From positions 1 through 24,443 of the forward strand of contig VXPN01000305.1 of the NCBI GenBank assembly GCA_009839535.1: DNA of 24,443 bases. Direction: 5' to 3'. A program made the translations under genes and the position numbers. Under the pieces are notes generated by a model. That model saw only the letters and a program-made list of their open reading frames with translations, had not been told where the DNA came from and did not search any database. Shown piece after piece: positions 1-6,624 of this stretch. Numbering within the stretch: position 1 is the first letter of the stretch; each line of letters opens with the position of its first letter. Source of the DNA: Boseongicola sp. SB0662_bin_57. Its GTDB lineage: Bacteria > Pseudomonadota > Alphaproteobacteria > Rhodobacterales > Rhodobacteraceae.

Positions 1-269
1 GTGTCCGCCTTGTATGCGTCGAAGGCCGCGTTGCCGCTGGACTTCATGGCGGCGCGAATGCTGCCGCATTTCTTGCGTTTTTTGTCGAACATGCCCTTGC
101 TCCAGATCATGTAGGCCAAGAGTGCCAGGCCGATTGGCCAGAAGAAGATGAAGCCGAGGATCATCGCTGCGATCCAGGCTCCCTTGCCACGCTCGTCCAT
201 CCACCGCTCGAAACGGCTGAACCAGCTTGTGAAGCCGGAAGTGGTGGCATTGAGTGTCGCGTTTGTCAT
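1..269 (-). CDS. DUF2852-type small membrane protein (partial, runs off left edge)
   Basis: Read on the minus strand from the ATG at 267-269, the protein begins MTNATLNATTSGFTSWFSRF and continues through a hydrophobic stretch at about residues 31-53 (WIAAMILGFIFFWPIGLALL) into a basic segment (FDKKRKK). A Trp-rich amphipathic head, one membrane-embedded segment and a basic region is the pattern of DUF2852, a small family common in Rhodobacterales and of unknown function. The start is supported by an AAGGAG Shine-Dalgarno sequence about 7 bases upstream. The C-terminus lies outside the window. This is a host gene; the mobile element inserted 180 bp upstream of its start codon, so its promoter region may be affected. 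Family assignment is from recall of the motif. Confidence 0.75.
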   Translation of the reverse strand, partial: MTNATLNATTSGFTSWFSRFERWMDERGKGAWIAAMILGFIFFWPIGLALLAYMIWSKGMFDKKRKKCGSIRAAMKSSGNAAFDAYKAD

Positions 270-293
270 CCCTTGTGCTCCTTGGGTTTGCAT

Positions 294-312
294 ATGTGAA
301 TGTCTTTCACAT
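294..312. promoter_or_regulatory. Palindrome (possible operator or 5'-UTR hairpin) upstream of the DUF2852 gene
   Basis: ATGTGAA and TTCACAT form a perfect 7-bp inverted repeat separated by 5 bases, 25 bp upstream of the DUF2852 start codon on the minus strand. Its size and spacing fit a dimeric repressor site or a small mRNA hairpin near the ribosome binding site. No regulator is identified. Confidence 0.35.
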
Positions 313-359
313 CATCGATATCGTGCGCGCGCCGCGAAGTTCAAGGCAGAATGTGACCT

Positions 360-389
360 ATTTTAACATTATTTGCATAACTTGCTGAA
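360..389 (-). promoter_or_regulatory. Candidate sigma-70-like promoter for the DUF2852 gene
   Basis: On the minus strand TAAAAT (365-360) is a good -10 element. It lies 18 bp after a weak -35, TTCAGC (389-384), inside an AT-rich island that contrasts with the GC-rich surroundings. It would start transcription about 85 bp upstream of the ATG at 269, placing the palindrome at 294-312 in the 5' leader. The -35 match is poor, so this is a suggestion. Confidence 0.3.
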
Positions 390-449
390 AAGACGGCAAA
401 CAATTTTGTTCAAGCGGCATGTCATGACGCGAATCTCGCGGTTGTGCCG

Positions 450-481
450 TGTACGGAATTAAACCGGACTCAGAGTCCTTA
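450..481 (+). repeat. Left terminal inverted repeat of the Mu-like element
   Basis: Begins TGTACGGAATTAAACCGG and ends CAGAGTCCTTA. All 32 bases match the reverse complement of 17145-17176, and the identity stops at both sides of this stretch. It contains an AATTAAACCGGACTC box followed by an opposing GAGTCCTTA box; both recur in the right-end cluster and are probable transposase-binding sites. A further weak copy (GAGTCCTCAAT) lies inside the element at 501-511. Confidence 0.9.
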
Positions 482-641
482 TTCCGGCCCTTTCCGGGCT
501 GAGTCCTCAATCCGTTGCGGGCTGTGGCGGCCCGGATCATGGCCCGAGCCGAGCCAAACAGTGCCGGGATCGCTTCGCTCAAATGTCGATTGAAAGTCCG
601 TTCAACGACGCCTAATCAAGCGTGGAAGCCGCCCAAAAACG

Positions 642-1103
642 TCACGCCCGGCGTCTGTGCGGAACGCGGCCCTCCGAAACGGTCGCCGAGGCCGAGCGGC
701 AGCCGTCGCACAAACGGTGGCCGTCATGCTCCGACTTGAACGGGGCGCGGCACGTCAGGCAGTCGCGCCAGCGCGCCGCAACAGCCGTCGCCGGCAACGC
801 GTCGCCATCCTCGCCAAGGCCGGCCAGAACGCCCGCAACCGGGATCGCCGCGCCCTGCGTCGCCGCCAGCATCGACGCCAGAAGCCGAACCGACTTCGCA
901 AGGCACGAAATCGACGCCGCGTCAGGCGACCGGCCCGGTCGCCAATCGGCGTCCGGCTTCTGGCCGGTCAGCTCCTCCAGGATCACCCGGCAGTCGCAAT
1001 GATGCGAAGAAGGACCGCGACGCGCGGCTCGCGCCGAAACGTCCGCGCGATCCGCCAGAGCCGCAACCCGCGTCATCACCGGAACAAGATCACGAGCCGC
1101 CAT
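642..1103 (-). CDS. Hypothetical phage protein with C-terminal zinc ribbon
   Basis: This 153-aa protein starts MAARDLVPVM at the ATG 1101-1103, 4 bp after the stop of the upstream minus-strand gene, so the two are probably co-transcribed and coupled. The first 110 residues are helical and Ala-rich, with no recognised domain. The last 40 hold a compact zinc-ribbon signature: CLTC, then RAPFKSEHDGHRL, then CDGC. Short phage proteins ending in this C-x2-C ... C-x2-C pattern are common and of unknown function. The gene lies leftward-transcribed at the left end, where Mu carries its repressor c, but no helix-turn-helix is visible. Long overlapping plus-strand frames are GC-driven shadows with Arg-rich translations. 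Confidence 0.6.
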   Translation of the reverse strand: MAARDLVPVMTRVAALADRADVSARAARRGPSSHHCDCRVILEELTGQKPDADWRPGRSPDAASISCLAKSVRLLASMLAATQGAAIPVAGVLAGLGEDGDALPATAVAARWRDCLTCRAPFKSEHDGHRLCDGCRSASATVSEGRVPHRRRA

Positions 1104-1107
1104 GCCG

Positions 1108-1329
1108 TCAGTGCCGAAGCTGAGGATGCGCGGCCAGGCAACGGCCGCAGTTGTCCGGGCCGCCCTGGCGTCTGAAACGGTCGCCGCACATGCCGCAAAC
1201 ACGCTCGCCGTCCCGTTCGGCAGAACGGCAGTACGCGCACTCAATGCCGCCGTCGGCCACCCGCTGCATCCAGCGGCCGCACCGTCCGCACTCGCCCCTG
1301 TCCTGAAACCCGTCGCCGTCCGCTGCCAT
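1108..1329 (-). CDS. Small Cys-rich double zinc-ribbon protein
   Basis: This 73-aa protein starts MAADGDGFQD and contains four CxxC knuckles (CGRC 14-17, CAYC 31-34, CGMC 45-48, CGRC 61-64), enough for two zinc ribbons, which suggests a nucleic-acid or protein contact role. The ATG at 1327-1329 has an AAGGGA Shine-Dalgarno about 6 bases upstream. The same frame stays open and coding-like back to about 1550 but lacks ATG or GTG; a TTG at 1395 is the only alternative start. It is the first gene of a leftward pair at the element's left end and could be regulatory. Not assigned to a family. Confidence 0.6.
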   Translation of the reverse strand: MAADGDGFQDRGECGRCGRWMQRVADGGIECAYCRSAERDGERVCGMCGDRFRRQGGPDNCGRCLAAHPQLRH

Positions 1330-1575
1330 GAAAGTCCCTTGTCGCCGGATGATGCCCGCACCGCAAAGGTGAAACCGAACCTCAAGCAGGGACAATGCGG
1401 CACGGGCAGGCGCACCATACCGCGCGGCCGGCGACGCCGCAATAATCGACTTGCACTCCGCCCGGAACTGCCGGATGGTGGTGGCGCGGATCGCGGCAAG
1501 GCGACCCGCGCCGGACGCATCCGAATGGCACTCGGATACGACCCGGAAACAACCTAGTGCTTTAGGGAGTCTCCG
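1330..1575. other. Divergent early intergenic region with residual coding-like signal
   Basis: These 246 bp separate the leftward zinc-ribbon pair from the rightward early genes and should hold the divergent early promoters, as in Mu. No clear -35/-10 pair stands out. On the minus strand the frame of the 73-aa gene is open across most of it and reads like protein (containing LAAIRATTIRQFRAECKSII) with GC-biased third positions, yet no ATG or GTG precedes it. It may be the remains of a longer gene that lost its start, or an N-terminal extension with an unusual start. Confidence 0.4.
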
Positions 1576-1998
1576 ATGGGACCACTACCACCAAACGAAT
1601 CCGTTTCTCAAGACCCGGTGCGCGCCGCCGCCCGGCGGGCGCACAGTGCCTGGGCGTTCGCGCTCGGCATCCAGAACGTCCAGGACCGCGAACTGACCGC
1701 CGCCGAAATCCAGGGCATGGGATACGACCTTGACATGTGCGTCCGTGGTATCGCCGCGTTGCTGAACGAGCTTGTGTCAGACATGGATTTTGAGGTCGAG
1801 CAACGTCAGCACGACTGCCTCTGCAGCGTGACCATGCTTGCGAAGCTGGTGCGCCCGACCGCGACCGGCCTTGCTGAGTTTGCCGACTCCTTGGCGCGCC
1901 ATCTGAAAGATGACGAGCCGCCGGTGCCCGGACCAGGGCTGGACGGCAACGCGACCCATGCCGCCAAGAATGGCGGCAAGGGCGCGGCGAAGTCCTGA
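1576..1998 (+). CDS. Hypothetical early protein, helical, 140 aa
   Basis: The protein starts MGPLPPNESV at an ATG preceded by AGGGAG with good spacing, and is the first rightward gene of the element. It is acidic and predicted helical (RAAARRAHSAWAFALGIQNV, then VRGIAALLNELVSDMDFEVE) with a disordered Gly/Ala/Lys-rich tail (GNATHAAKNGGKGAAKS). It sits where Mu has ner and neighbouring early genes but shows no convincing helix-turn-helix, and I do not recognise a family. A strong hairpin follows 7 bp after the stop codon, so it may form its own transcription unit or an attenuated first gene of the early operon. Confidence 0.6.
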   Translation: MGPLPPNESVSQDPVRAAARRAHSAWAFALGIQNVQDRELTAAEIQGMGYDLDMCVRGIAALLNELVSDMDFEVEQRQHDCLCSVTMLAKLVRPTATGLAEFADSLARHLKDDEPPVPGPGLDGNATHAAKNGGKGAAKS

Positions 1999-2005
1999 TC
2001 GCAAC

Positions 2006-2031
2006 AGGCCGGGCGTCGCGACGCCCGGCCT
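2006..2031 (+). terminator. Perfect GC-rich palindrome, probable terminator or attenuator
   Basis: AGGCCGGGCG and CGCCCGGCCT pair perfectly around the 6-base TCGCGA, giving a 26-bp palindrome directly after the stop of the 140-aa gene. CTCTTGTC follows, only moderately U-rich, so termination may be partial. The next gene (HNH) starts 9 bp after the hairpin with no Shine-Dalgarno sequence, so the hairpin could also control its expression. Confidence 0.6.
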
Positions 2032-2039
2032 CTCTTGTC

Positions 2040-2252
2040 ATGGCGACCAACCGAAAAGACGCGAAGGGCGGCAAGTGGCGCAGGGCGCGCAGGCGCGCGA
2101 TCCGCCGGGCCGGAAACCGCTGCGAGCGGTGCGGCGCACCCCCCCCGCTCCAGGTTCATCACAAGACCCCGCTGAGCGAGGGCGGCCACCCGCGCGACCC
2201 AGAAAATCTTCAAGCTCTCTGCCCGTCATGCCACGGGACCTTCCACCAATGA
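2040..2252 (+). CDS. HNH endonuclease-family protein (70 aa)
   Basis: This short protein has the HNH fold signature: a basic N-terminus (KWRRARRRAIRRAGNR), a first CxxC at 28-31 (CERCG), the HH pair at 40-41 (LQVHHKTPLSEGGHP), Asn57 in the PENLQALC stretch, and a second CxxCH at 61-65. These residues give a structural zinc site plus the beta-beta-alpha-metal catalytic core. Such small HNH proteins are frequent in Mu-like phages, where they nick or cut DNA; they are usually next to terminase genes, whereas here the gene lies in the early region just before the transposase. The start codon follows a strong hairpin and has no evident ribosome binding site, which suggests low or conditional translation. 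Confidence 0.85.
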   Translation: MATNRKDAKGGKWRRARRRAIRRAGNRCERCGAPPPLQVHHKTPLSEGGHPRDPENLQALCPSCHGTFHQ

Positions 2253-2321
2253 AATGCGGCATGGCGGAACGCGCCTCAACTTCAATTCGACAAAACGAAC
2301 ATTCCATGATACGGTGACTTC

Positions 2322-4418
2322 GTGATTGACCGAACCGAATCGCTGCCAGACATCCCGGAGCCGTCCGATGACGGATGGCTCACCGTCGCCGAGGCCGCCG
2401 AGGCCACGGGCACGACAGTCCGAAACATGAGCCGCGAAGCTCGCCGCGCCCACGAGGAAGGCAGGCCCTGGCGCGGCGTTCTCATGGAGGTCCGCGTCGT
2501 GAAAGGGCGCGGGCGGTCAGCCAAGAACTACGAGATCAAGGCGTCCAGCCTTCCGCCCGGAGACATCGTCCGGCTTCCGGTCGTGAAGGCGAAGCCGGCA
2601 GCGGCCGCCCGCACGAAGGGCGAGATGGCGATGGACCGCCATGACCTCATCCGCCCGGCGCTCCAGTGCCGGCCCGGATCGAGGGAGCGCCGCATTGCGG
2701 TCGACGCTGCGGCGCGGGCGGCGGGCGTTCGAGTCGGCACGGTCTATGACTGGATCAACGCATACGAGGCCGAGGGTCTGGCCGCGCACGTGCGAACGGA
2801 ACGCAACGACAAGCGCAAGAAGCGGACCTATCTTTCGCGGGCGTTCGACGAGGCGCTCCGCCCGCTCGTCGGCGATGCGGGGCTGGCCGAGATGGAAGCC
2901 GTGATGCGCCGCCACTTCAACTCCCTCTGGGCCAGCGCCGGAACGGACGTGGGCTGGAGGCACATCCAGAGGCTCGGGTCGCTTGAGGCGATGAACCTTG
3001 CCAACAACGCCGGCCTGGCTGACACCGGGACGCTGAAACGCATATGCGATCTGCCGCGCGACTTCGTGAGGAAGGACTGGCGGAAGTTCCGCGCCGTCGC
3101 GCTTCACGACCAGGACCGCAAGCGCCACGAGGACCGGAACAAGGGAGGCATCCGGCGAACGCGCTTCACGCGGAAGCCGATGGAAGTCGTCTTTGCGGAC
3201 GTTCACCATCTCGACCTCTACGCCGAGAGGCAGGACGGCTCGCTTTTCACGCCCAAGCTGATCGCGTTCGAGGATTGGGCCACCGACCGGATGTTTGTCT
3301 ACGTGGCGCTCCTGCCAAAGGGCCAGAGCGTCCGCATGGAGCACGTCGCGGCCGCGCTTGTCGCCATGATGCTCGACCCGCACTGGGGCGCGCCCGAACG
3401 GCTCTACATCGACAACGGCGGGGAGTTCAACGTCGCCGACATGATCGAGCCGCTGATGAAGCTCGTGAGGCAGGTCAGGGAGATCGGCGAGGAGCCGGCC
3501 CTTGCCGAGGCGCTGCGGGATGACAGGTCCGTCATCCGGGCGCGGCCCTACAACGCCCGCGCAAAGTCCATCGAAGGCGGGTTCAAGAGCCTTGAAATCG
3601 TGCTGAGCAACCTGCCTGGCCACATAGGCGGAAACCGCATGGACGCGAAGACCCCGAACGTCAGCCGCGCGCCCGTGCCGTATCCGTACAGGAACGACCT
3701 GCTGCTCAGCCACATCCAGACGTGCGTTGCCTTCCGCAACACCGCCAAGCGCACGAGCGGGGAGATGAAGGGCCTTTCGCCGGCCGACCTTTACGAGGCG
3801 CACGTGGCGGAAGGCTGGCAGCCGGTCAAGGTCGTCAAGCCGGACATCCTCGCCGCGTTCGGACGCCCGGACACGCGCATATGGCGCGACGGCGGGTTCA
3901 TGCACGACGGAAGGTTCCACCGCGCGCCCGGCCTTGGCTGGATCGCAAGCGGCACCCGGATCGGAATATGGAAGCCGCTGTTTTCGGGGTTCGACGGCAT
4001 CGCGGTCACGAATGACGATGGCATGCCGTGCGCCGTGGCATTCCCCGACGAGCCGTTCGACGTCCTGGACGTGGCCGGCGCGGAGGAAAGCGGCCGTCGC
4101 GCGAAGGAGTCCCGCGAAGGCATCCGGACTGCGCGCGCGGAGGCGGACGAACTGGACATGCTCGATCTGCTGGAGCGCCTCGTCGCGAAGGAAGGCAACG
4201 CCACGACGCCGGAGCCCATCGGCCCGGTCAGGCTGAAGGACGGCGCGGAGATCGTCGGCAAGGCGATGCTCACGACGCCGAAGCAGCGCAAGGCCGACAA
4301 CGCGCGTCGACGCAGGGACGAGGCCGAGAGGACCCGCCACCTGCGCGCCAGTCGCATGAACGCAGTTGAAGCTCAAAAGGCTCAGGACGATGACGGGGCC
4401 GCAACCGGGAGGGAGTGA
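2322..4418 (+). CDS. Mu-type DDE transposase (MuA homologue)
   Basis: This 698-aa protein should bind the element ends and carry out strand transfer in replicative transposition. The N-terminus (17-70) resembles the MuA winged-helix domain (GWLTVAEAAEATGTTVRNMS). A second HTH region lies around 124-150 (AARAAGVRVGTVYDWINAYE). The RNase H-like catalytic core has Asp293 in VVFADVHHLDLY, Asp364 in LYIDNGGEFN and Glu418 in AKSIEGGFKSLE, the expected DDE triad. A beta-rich domain (about 515-580) and a charged helical tail follow; in MuA the tail contacts MuB. Length is close to MuA (663 aa). The start is a GTG at 2322 with a weak ribosome site, and the stop overlaps the MuB-type start by one base. 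Confidence 0.95.
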   Translation: MIDRTESLPDIPEPSDDGWLTVAEAAEATGTTVRNMSREARRAHEEGRPWRGVLMEVRVVKGRGRSAKNYEIKASSLPPGDIVRLPVVKAKPAAAARTKGEMAMDRHDLIRPALQCRPGSRERRIAVDAAARAAGVRVGTVYDWINAYEAEGLAAHVRTERNDKRKKRTYLSRAFDEALRPLVGDAGLAEMEAVMRRHFNSLWASAGTDVGWRHIQRLGSLEAMNLANNAGLADTGTLKRICDLPRDFVRKDWRKFRAVALHDQDRKRHEDRNKGGIRRTRFTRKPMEVVFADVHHLDLYAERQDGSLFTPKLIAFEDWATDRMFVYVALLPKGQSVRMEHVAAALVAMMLDPHWGAPERLYIDNGGEFNVADMIEPLMKLVRQVREIGEEPALAEALRDDRSVIRARPYNARAKSIEGGFKSLEIVLSNLPGHIGGNRMDAKTPNVSRAPVPYPYRNDLLLSHIQTCVAFRNTAKRTSGEMKGLSPADLYEAHVAEGWQPVKVVKPDILAAFGRPDTRIWRDGGFMHDGRFHRAPGLGWIASGTRIGIWKPLFSGFDGIAVTNDDGMPCAVAFPDEPFDVLDVAGAEESGRRAKESREGIRTARAEADELDMLDLLERLVAKEGNATTPEPIGPVRLKDGAEIVGKAMLTTPKQRKADNARRRRDEAERTRHLRASRMNAVEAQKAQDDDGAATGRE

Positions 4419-5242
4419 TGACAGACAGTGACAAGGTGCTGGACCTTGAGGCCGAACGGGCCAAGAGGGAGGAAAAACGACGGCAGGTGTGCCTCACGGA
4501 CTCCGTCGTGCTCATGCAGGGCGAAATCCGGATGGCGCGGAGCATGGCCGGCTTGGGCGGCCACAAGACGGCAACGCTTAACGTCGGCATCTTCGGGCCG
4601 GCCGGATGCGGCAAGAGCACGTTCCTCAACTCGTACGCCGCCGGCAATCCGGCCGCGCTTCATTTCACGGCGTTCAAGGGCACCGCCCGGCAGGTCCTGG
4701 GCAAGATCCGAGACGCGATCAAGGACAAGCGACAGAGCGAAGGCCACCATTGGACCTATTCTGCCACGCCCGCGCACCCCGACAACAGGGAGCCGAACGA
4801 GCACGAAAACGGGCGCGCGCTCGCCGCGTTCTTCAAGAGATGGGACTGCATGCTTCTGGTCGACGAGGCGCAGCTGCTCAGGGATGACGTTCTGGACTGC
4901 CTGCGCTCAATTGCCGACCGCAGCGGCGTCCCGATGGCGTTCGCCTTCAACGAGGAGACGTACGAGGCTTTCCGCAAGCGCCCCACGGTGGGGCAGTTCA
5001 CCGGCCGCCTGACAATGCCCGTCCGCATCACCGAAATCGACATGCATGACGACGCGGCGAAGTTCGCCGGGTTTCTCGGCGTCCAGGGAAGCGAGGCGAT
5101 TGAGCTGCTGGCGAAGGAAGCGGTGTCGCGCGGCGGCCTGCGGTTCGTGAGGCAGCTTGTGGACCGCATCGAGATGAGGGGCCAGCGGCTTTCCCTGGAA
5201 AACGTCACCGCCGAGTCGGACGTGATGAGGTTCTGGGAATGA
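4418..5242 (+). CDS. MuB-type AAA+ ATPase, transposition target-DNA activator
   Basis: This 274-aa ATPase is predicted to bind target DNA, activate the transposase and provide target immunity. It shows a Walker A motif GPAGCGKST (60-68), a Walker B MLLVDEAQ (145-152), and a sensor-like segment MAFAFNEETYEAFRK. The C-terminal 60 residues are helical (LLAKEAVSRGGLRFVRQLVD), as in the MuB C-terminal domain. I chose ATG 4418, which overlaps the transposase stop by one base and lies 5 bases after GGAGG, over the in-frame GTG three bases earlier, which would be too close to it. It is translationally coupled to the transposase and to GemA downstream (4-bp overlap). Confidence 0.93.
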   Translation: MTDSDKVLDLEAERAKREEKRRQVCLTDSVVLMQGEIRMARSMAGLGGHKTATLNVGIFGPAGCGKSTFLNSYAAGNPAALHFTAFKGTARQVLGKIRDAIKDKRQSEGHHWTYSATPAHPDNREPNEHENGRALAAFFKRWDCMLLVDEAQLLRDDVLDCLRSIADRSGVPMAFAFNEETYEAFRKRPTVGQFTGRLTMPVRITEIDMHDDAAKFAGFLGVQGSEAIELLAKEAVSRGGLRFVRQLVDRIEMRGQRLSLENVTAESDVMRFWE

Positions 5243-5682
5243 ATATCACGAAAAAACAGGTGGCCATGCTGCGCACCGCGCAGCGCAAGGTCGGGATGGA
5301 GGACGCGGACTATCGCGCCATGCTCCAGCGGATCGCGGGCGTCCGGTCGACGAAGGACGTGCACCGCGACGACTTCAAGACGCTGCTGGGCGAGTTCGAG
5401 ACGAAGGGCTTCACGCGCCGCGATCCGAAAGGCCGCGAGCGTCCGCGCGCCAGGCAACTCGGATGGCGCGCGGGCCGGGCGTCGCCGGACCAGGTGACCT
5501 ACATCCGCGACCTCTGGAGTTCCTTCACGGACGGCGAGGGCGACGACCGGAGCCTTGGCAAGTGGCTTGAACGGACGTTCGGAGTTTCGGACGTGGCCTT
5601 TGTCGGGTATGGTCAGGGCCAGAAGGTCATTGCGGCGCTGCGGGCGATGCTCGCCCGCAAGGGCGGCGGCCAGGCCGCATGA
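5239..5682 (+). CDS. gemA: GemA/gp16 family protein (DUF1018)
   Basis: This 147-aa protein begins MNITKKQVAMLRTAQRKVGMEDADYRAMLQ..., the characteristic opening of Mu gp16/GemA (DUF1018): a K-x-L/M-H-type helix, then G-M-x-D-x-x-Y-R-x-M-L and a G-x-x-S/T motif (IAGVRSTKDV). The second half (VTYIRDLWSSFTDGEGDDRSLGKWLERTFGVSDVAFVG) is the usual C-terminal helical part. In Mu, GemA modulates expression of host genes including DNA-topology functions, though its mechanism is not well defined. The ATG overlaps the MuB stop by 4 bp, so it belongs to the A-B early operon. Confidence 0.88.
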   Translation: MNITKKQVAMLRTAQRKVGMEDADYRAMLQRIAGVRSTKDVHRDDFKTLLGEFETKGFTRRDPKGRERPRARQLGWRAGRASPDQVTYIRDLWSSFTDGEGDDRSLGKWLERTFGVSDVAFVGYGQGQKVIAALRAMLARKGGGQAA

Positions 5683-5698
5683 TGACGGGAGAGGCAGG

Positions 5699-6433
5699 AT
5701 GCTGACAGCGCAGGCACTGTTGAAGGCAGTCGAGCACGAGGCCGTCCCCGGCGAGGCGTCGCAGATGCTGGATGGTGCCGGAGTGCGGCGGTCGCAGCTT
5801 TCGGATCTGCGCAGTGGAAAGGTTCCGCAGCTGGACAACGCGTCGCGCCTCGCAGGCGCGTTCGGCCTTGACGTCACGCTGCGCCGGAAGGGCGAGAAGG
5901 TGGACCGGCACGCGCTGTTCCTGGCGATGCATGCCGTGCTCGACGAGCACGGCCCAATCGAGAAGCTCACGCCTGAAGTGATGCATGATCTTGTCGGCTG
6001 CTACGAGGTTTTCGCGCCGATGTTCCATCCGGTCGTGGCAAGCAAGGAGCTGGCCGATTCGTGGTTTCCAAAGATGGTCACCCTGATGCAGGCGGCGCGA
6101 ATGGGCATGAGCCACGAACTTGTCAAGGCCGCGTCCGCAGCCGGCCAGTTGCCGGCGACCGAACCCACGCCGGCGGAACTTGGCTTGCTTCGGCGATACC
6201 TCCTGATCTTTGCCCGGGACTTCCTCGCGCAACAGGACCCCGACGCCGTGAAAGGCATTGAAGCCGACCAAGCCGCCGAGACCATCCGCGACATGGTGGC
6301 CTACATGGAGTTCTGGGCCGAGGAGCACGGCCTGCCCGAAAAGGAGCGGCGCGAATTCCGCGAGGTCGCCGACAGCTGCCTGGCCGACGTGGCAATCGCC
6401 ACCCGCAAGGGCGGCGTAAGGAAGGGCGCATGA
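5699..6433 (+). CDS. Hypothetical early protein with putative N-terminal HTH
   Basis: The 244-aa product starts MLTAQALLKAVEHEAVPGEA at an ATG preceded by GGGAGAGG. Residues 20-60 (GVRRSQLSDLRSGKVPQLDNASRLAGAFGLDV) resemble an XRE-like helix-turn-helix: the LRSGKVPQLDNASRLAGAFG part matches the recognition and following helices of small phage repressors. The remainder is an all-helical, acidic domain with no recognised family. In an element where no Mu c repressor is identifiable, this is a candidate transcriptional regulator, though it is encoded within the early operon. It overlaps the following gene by 4 bp. Confidence 0.65.
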   Translation: MLTAQALLKAVEHEAVPGEASQMLDGAGVRRSQLSDLRSGKVPQLDNASRLAGAFGLDVTLRRKGEKVDRHALFLAMHAVLDEHGPIEKLTPEVMHDLVGCYEVFAPMFHPVVASKELADSWFPKMVTLMQAARMGMSHELVKAASAAGQLPATEPTPAELGLLRRYLLIFARDFLAQQDPDAVKGIEADQAAETIRDMVAYMEFWAEEHGLPEKERREFREVADSCLADVAIATRKGGVRKGA

Positions 6434-6624
6434 CGATGCACGACACGGCCCGCTTCCCGAACGTCGAGCGCCCGCGCCGGGGCTTCGCCTGCTACGAGTG
6501 CGGCAAGCCCAACGGGCGGGTGCCTGACGTGCCGCACAAGTGGTGGGTCTTTGACGGGGAAGGCTACCCGGTGGACCTCTGCAAGGGATGTTACGACGCA
6601 ATCGCTCAGGGAGAGGCGGCATGA
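6430..6624 (+). CDS. Small zinc-ribbon protein, 64 aa
   Basis: The protein has one pair of knuckles, CYEC (21-24) and CKGC (51-54), separated by a 26-residue basic and aromatic loop (KPNGRVPDVPHKWWVFDGEG). That is the spacing of a single zinc ribbon. It starts with an ATG overlapping the previous stop by 4 bp and ends overlapping the methyltransferase start by 4 bp, so the three genes form a coupled unit. It is the third small CxxC protein in the element. Function unknown; a nucleic-acid-binding or adaptor role is possible. Confidence 0.65.
   Translation: MTMHDTARFPNVERPRRGFACYECGKPNGRVPDVPHKWWVFDGEGYPVDLCKGCYDAIAQGEAA

Noticed and set aside
622..1557. Overlapping plus-strand frames in the left arm
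   Set aside because: The translations are Arg/Ala-rich and motif-free, while the minus strand shows regular CxxC zinc-ribbon motifs.
2517..4376. 619-codon minus-strand open frame opposite the transposase
   Set aside because: It mirrors the codon bias of the transposase gene, has no family signature and no ribosome site.
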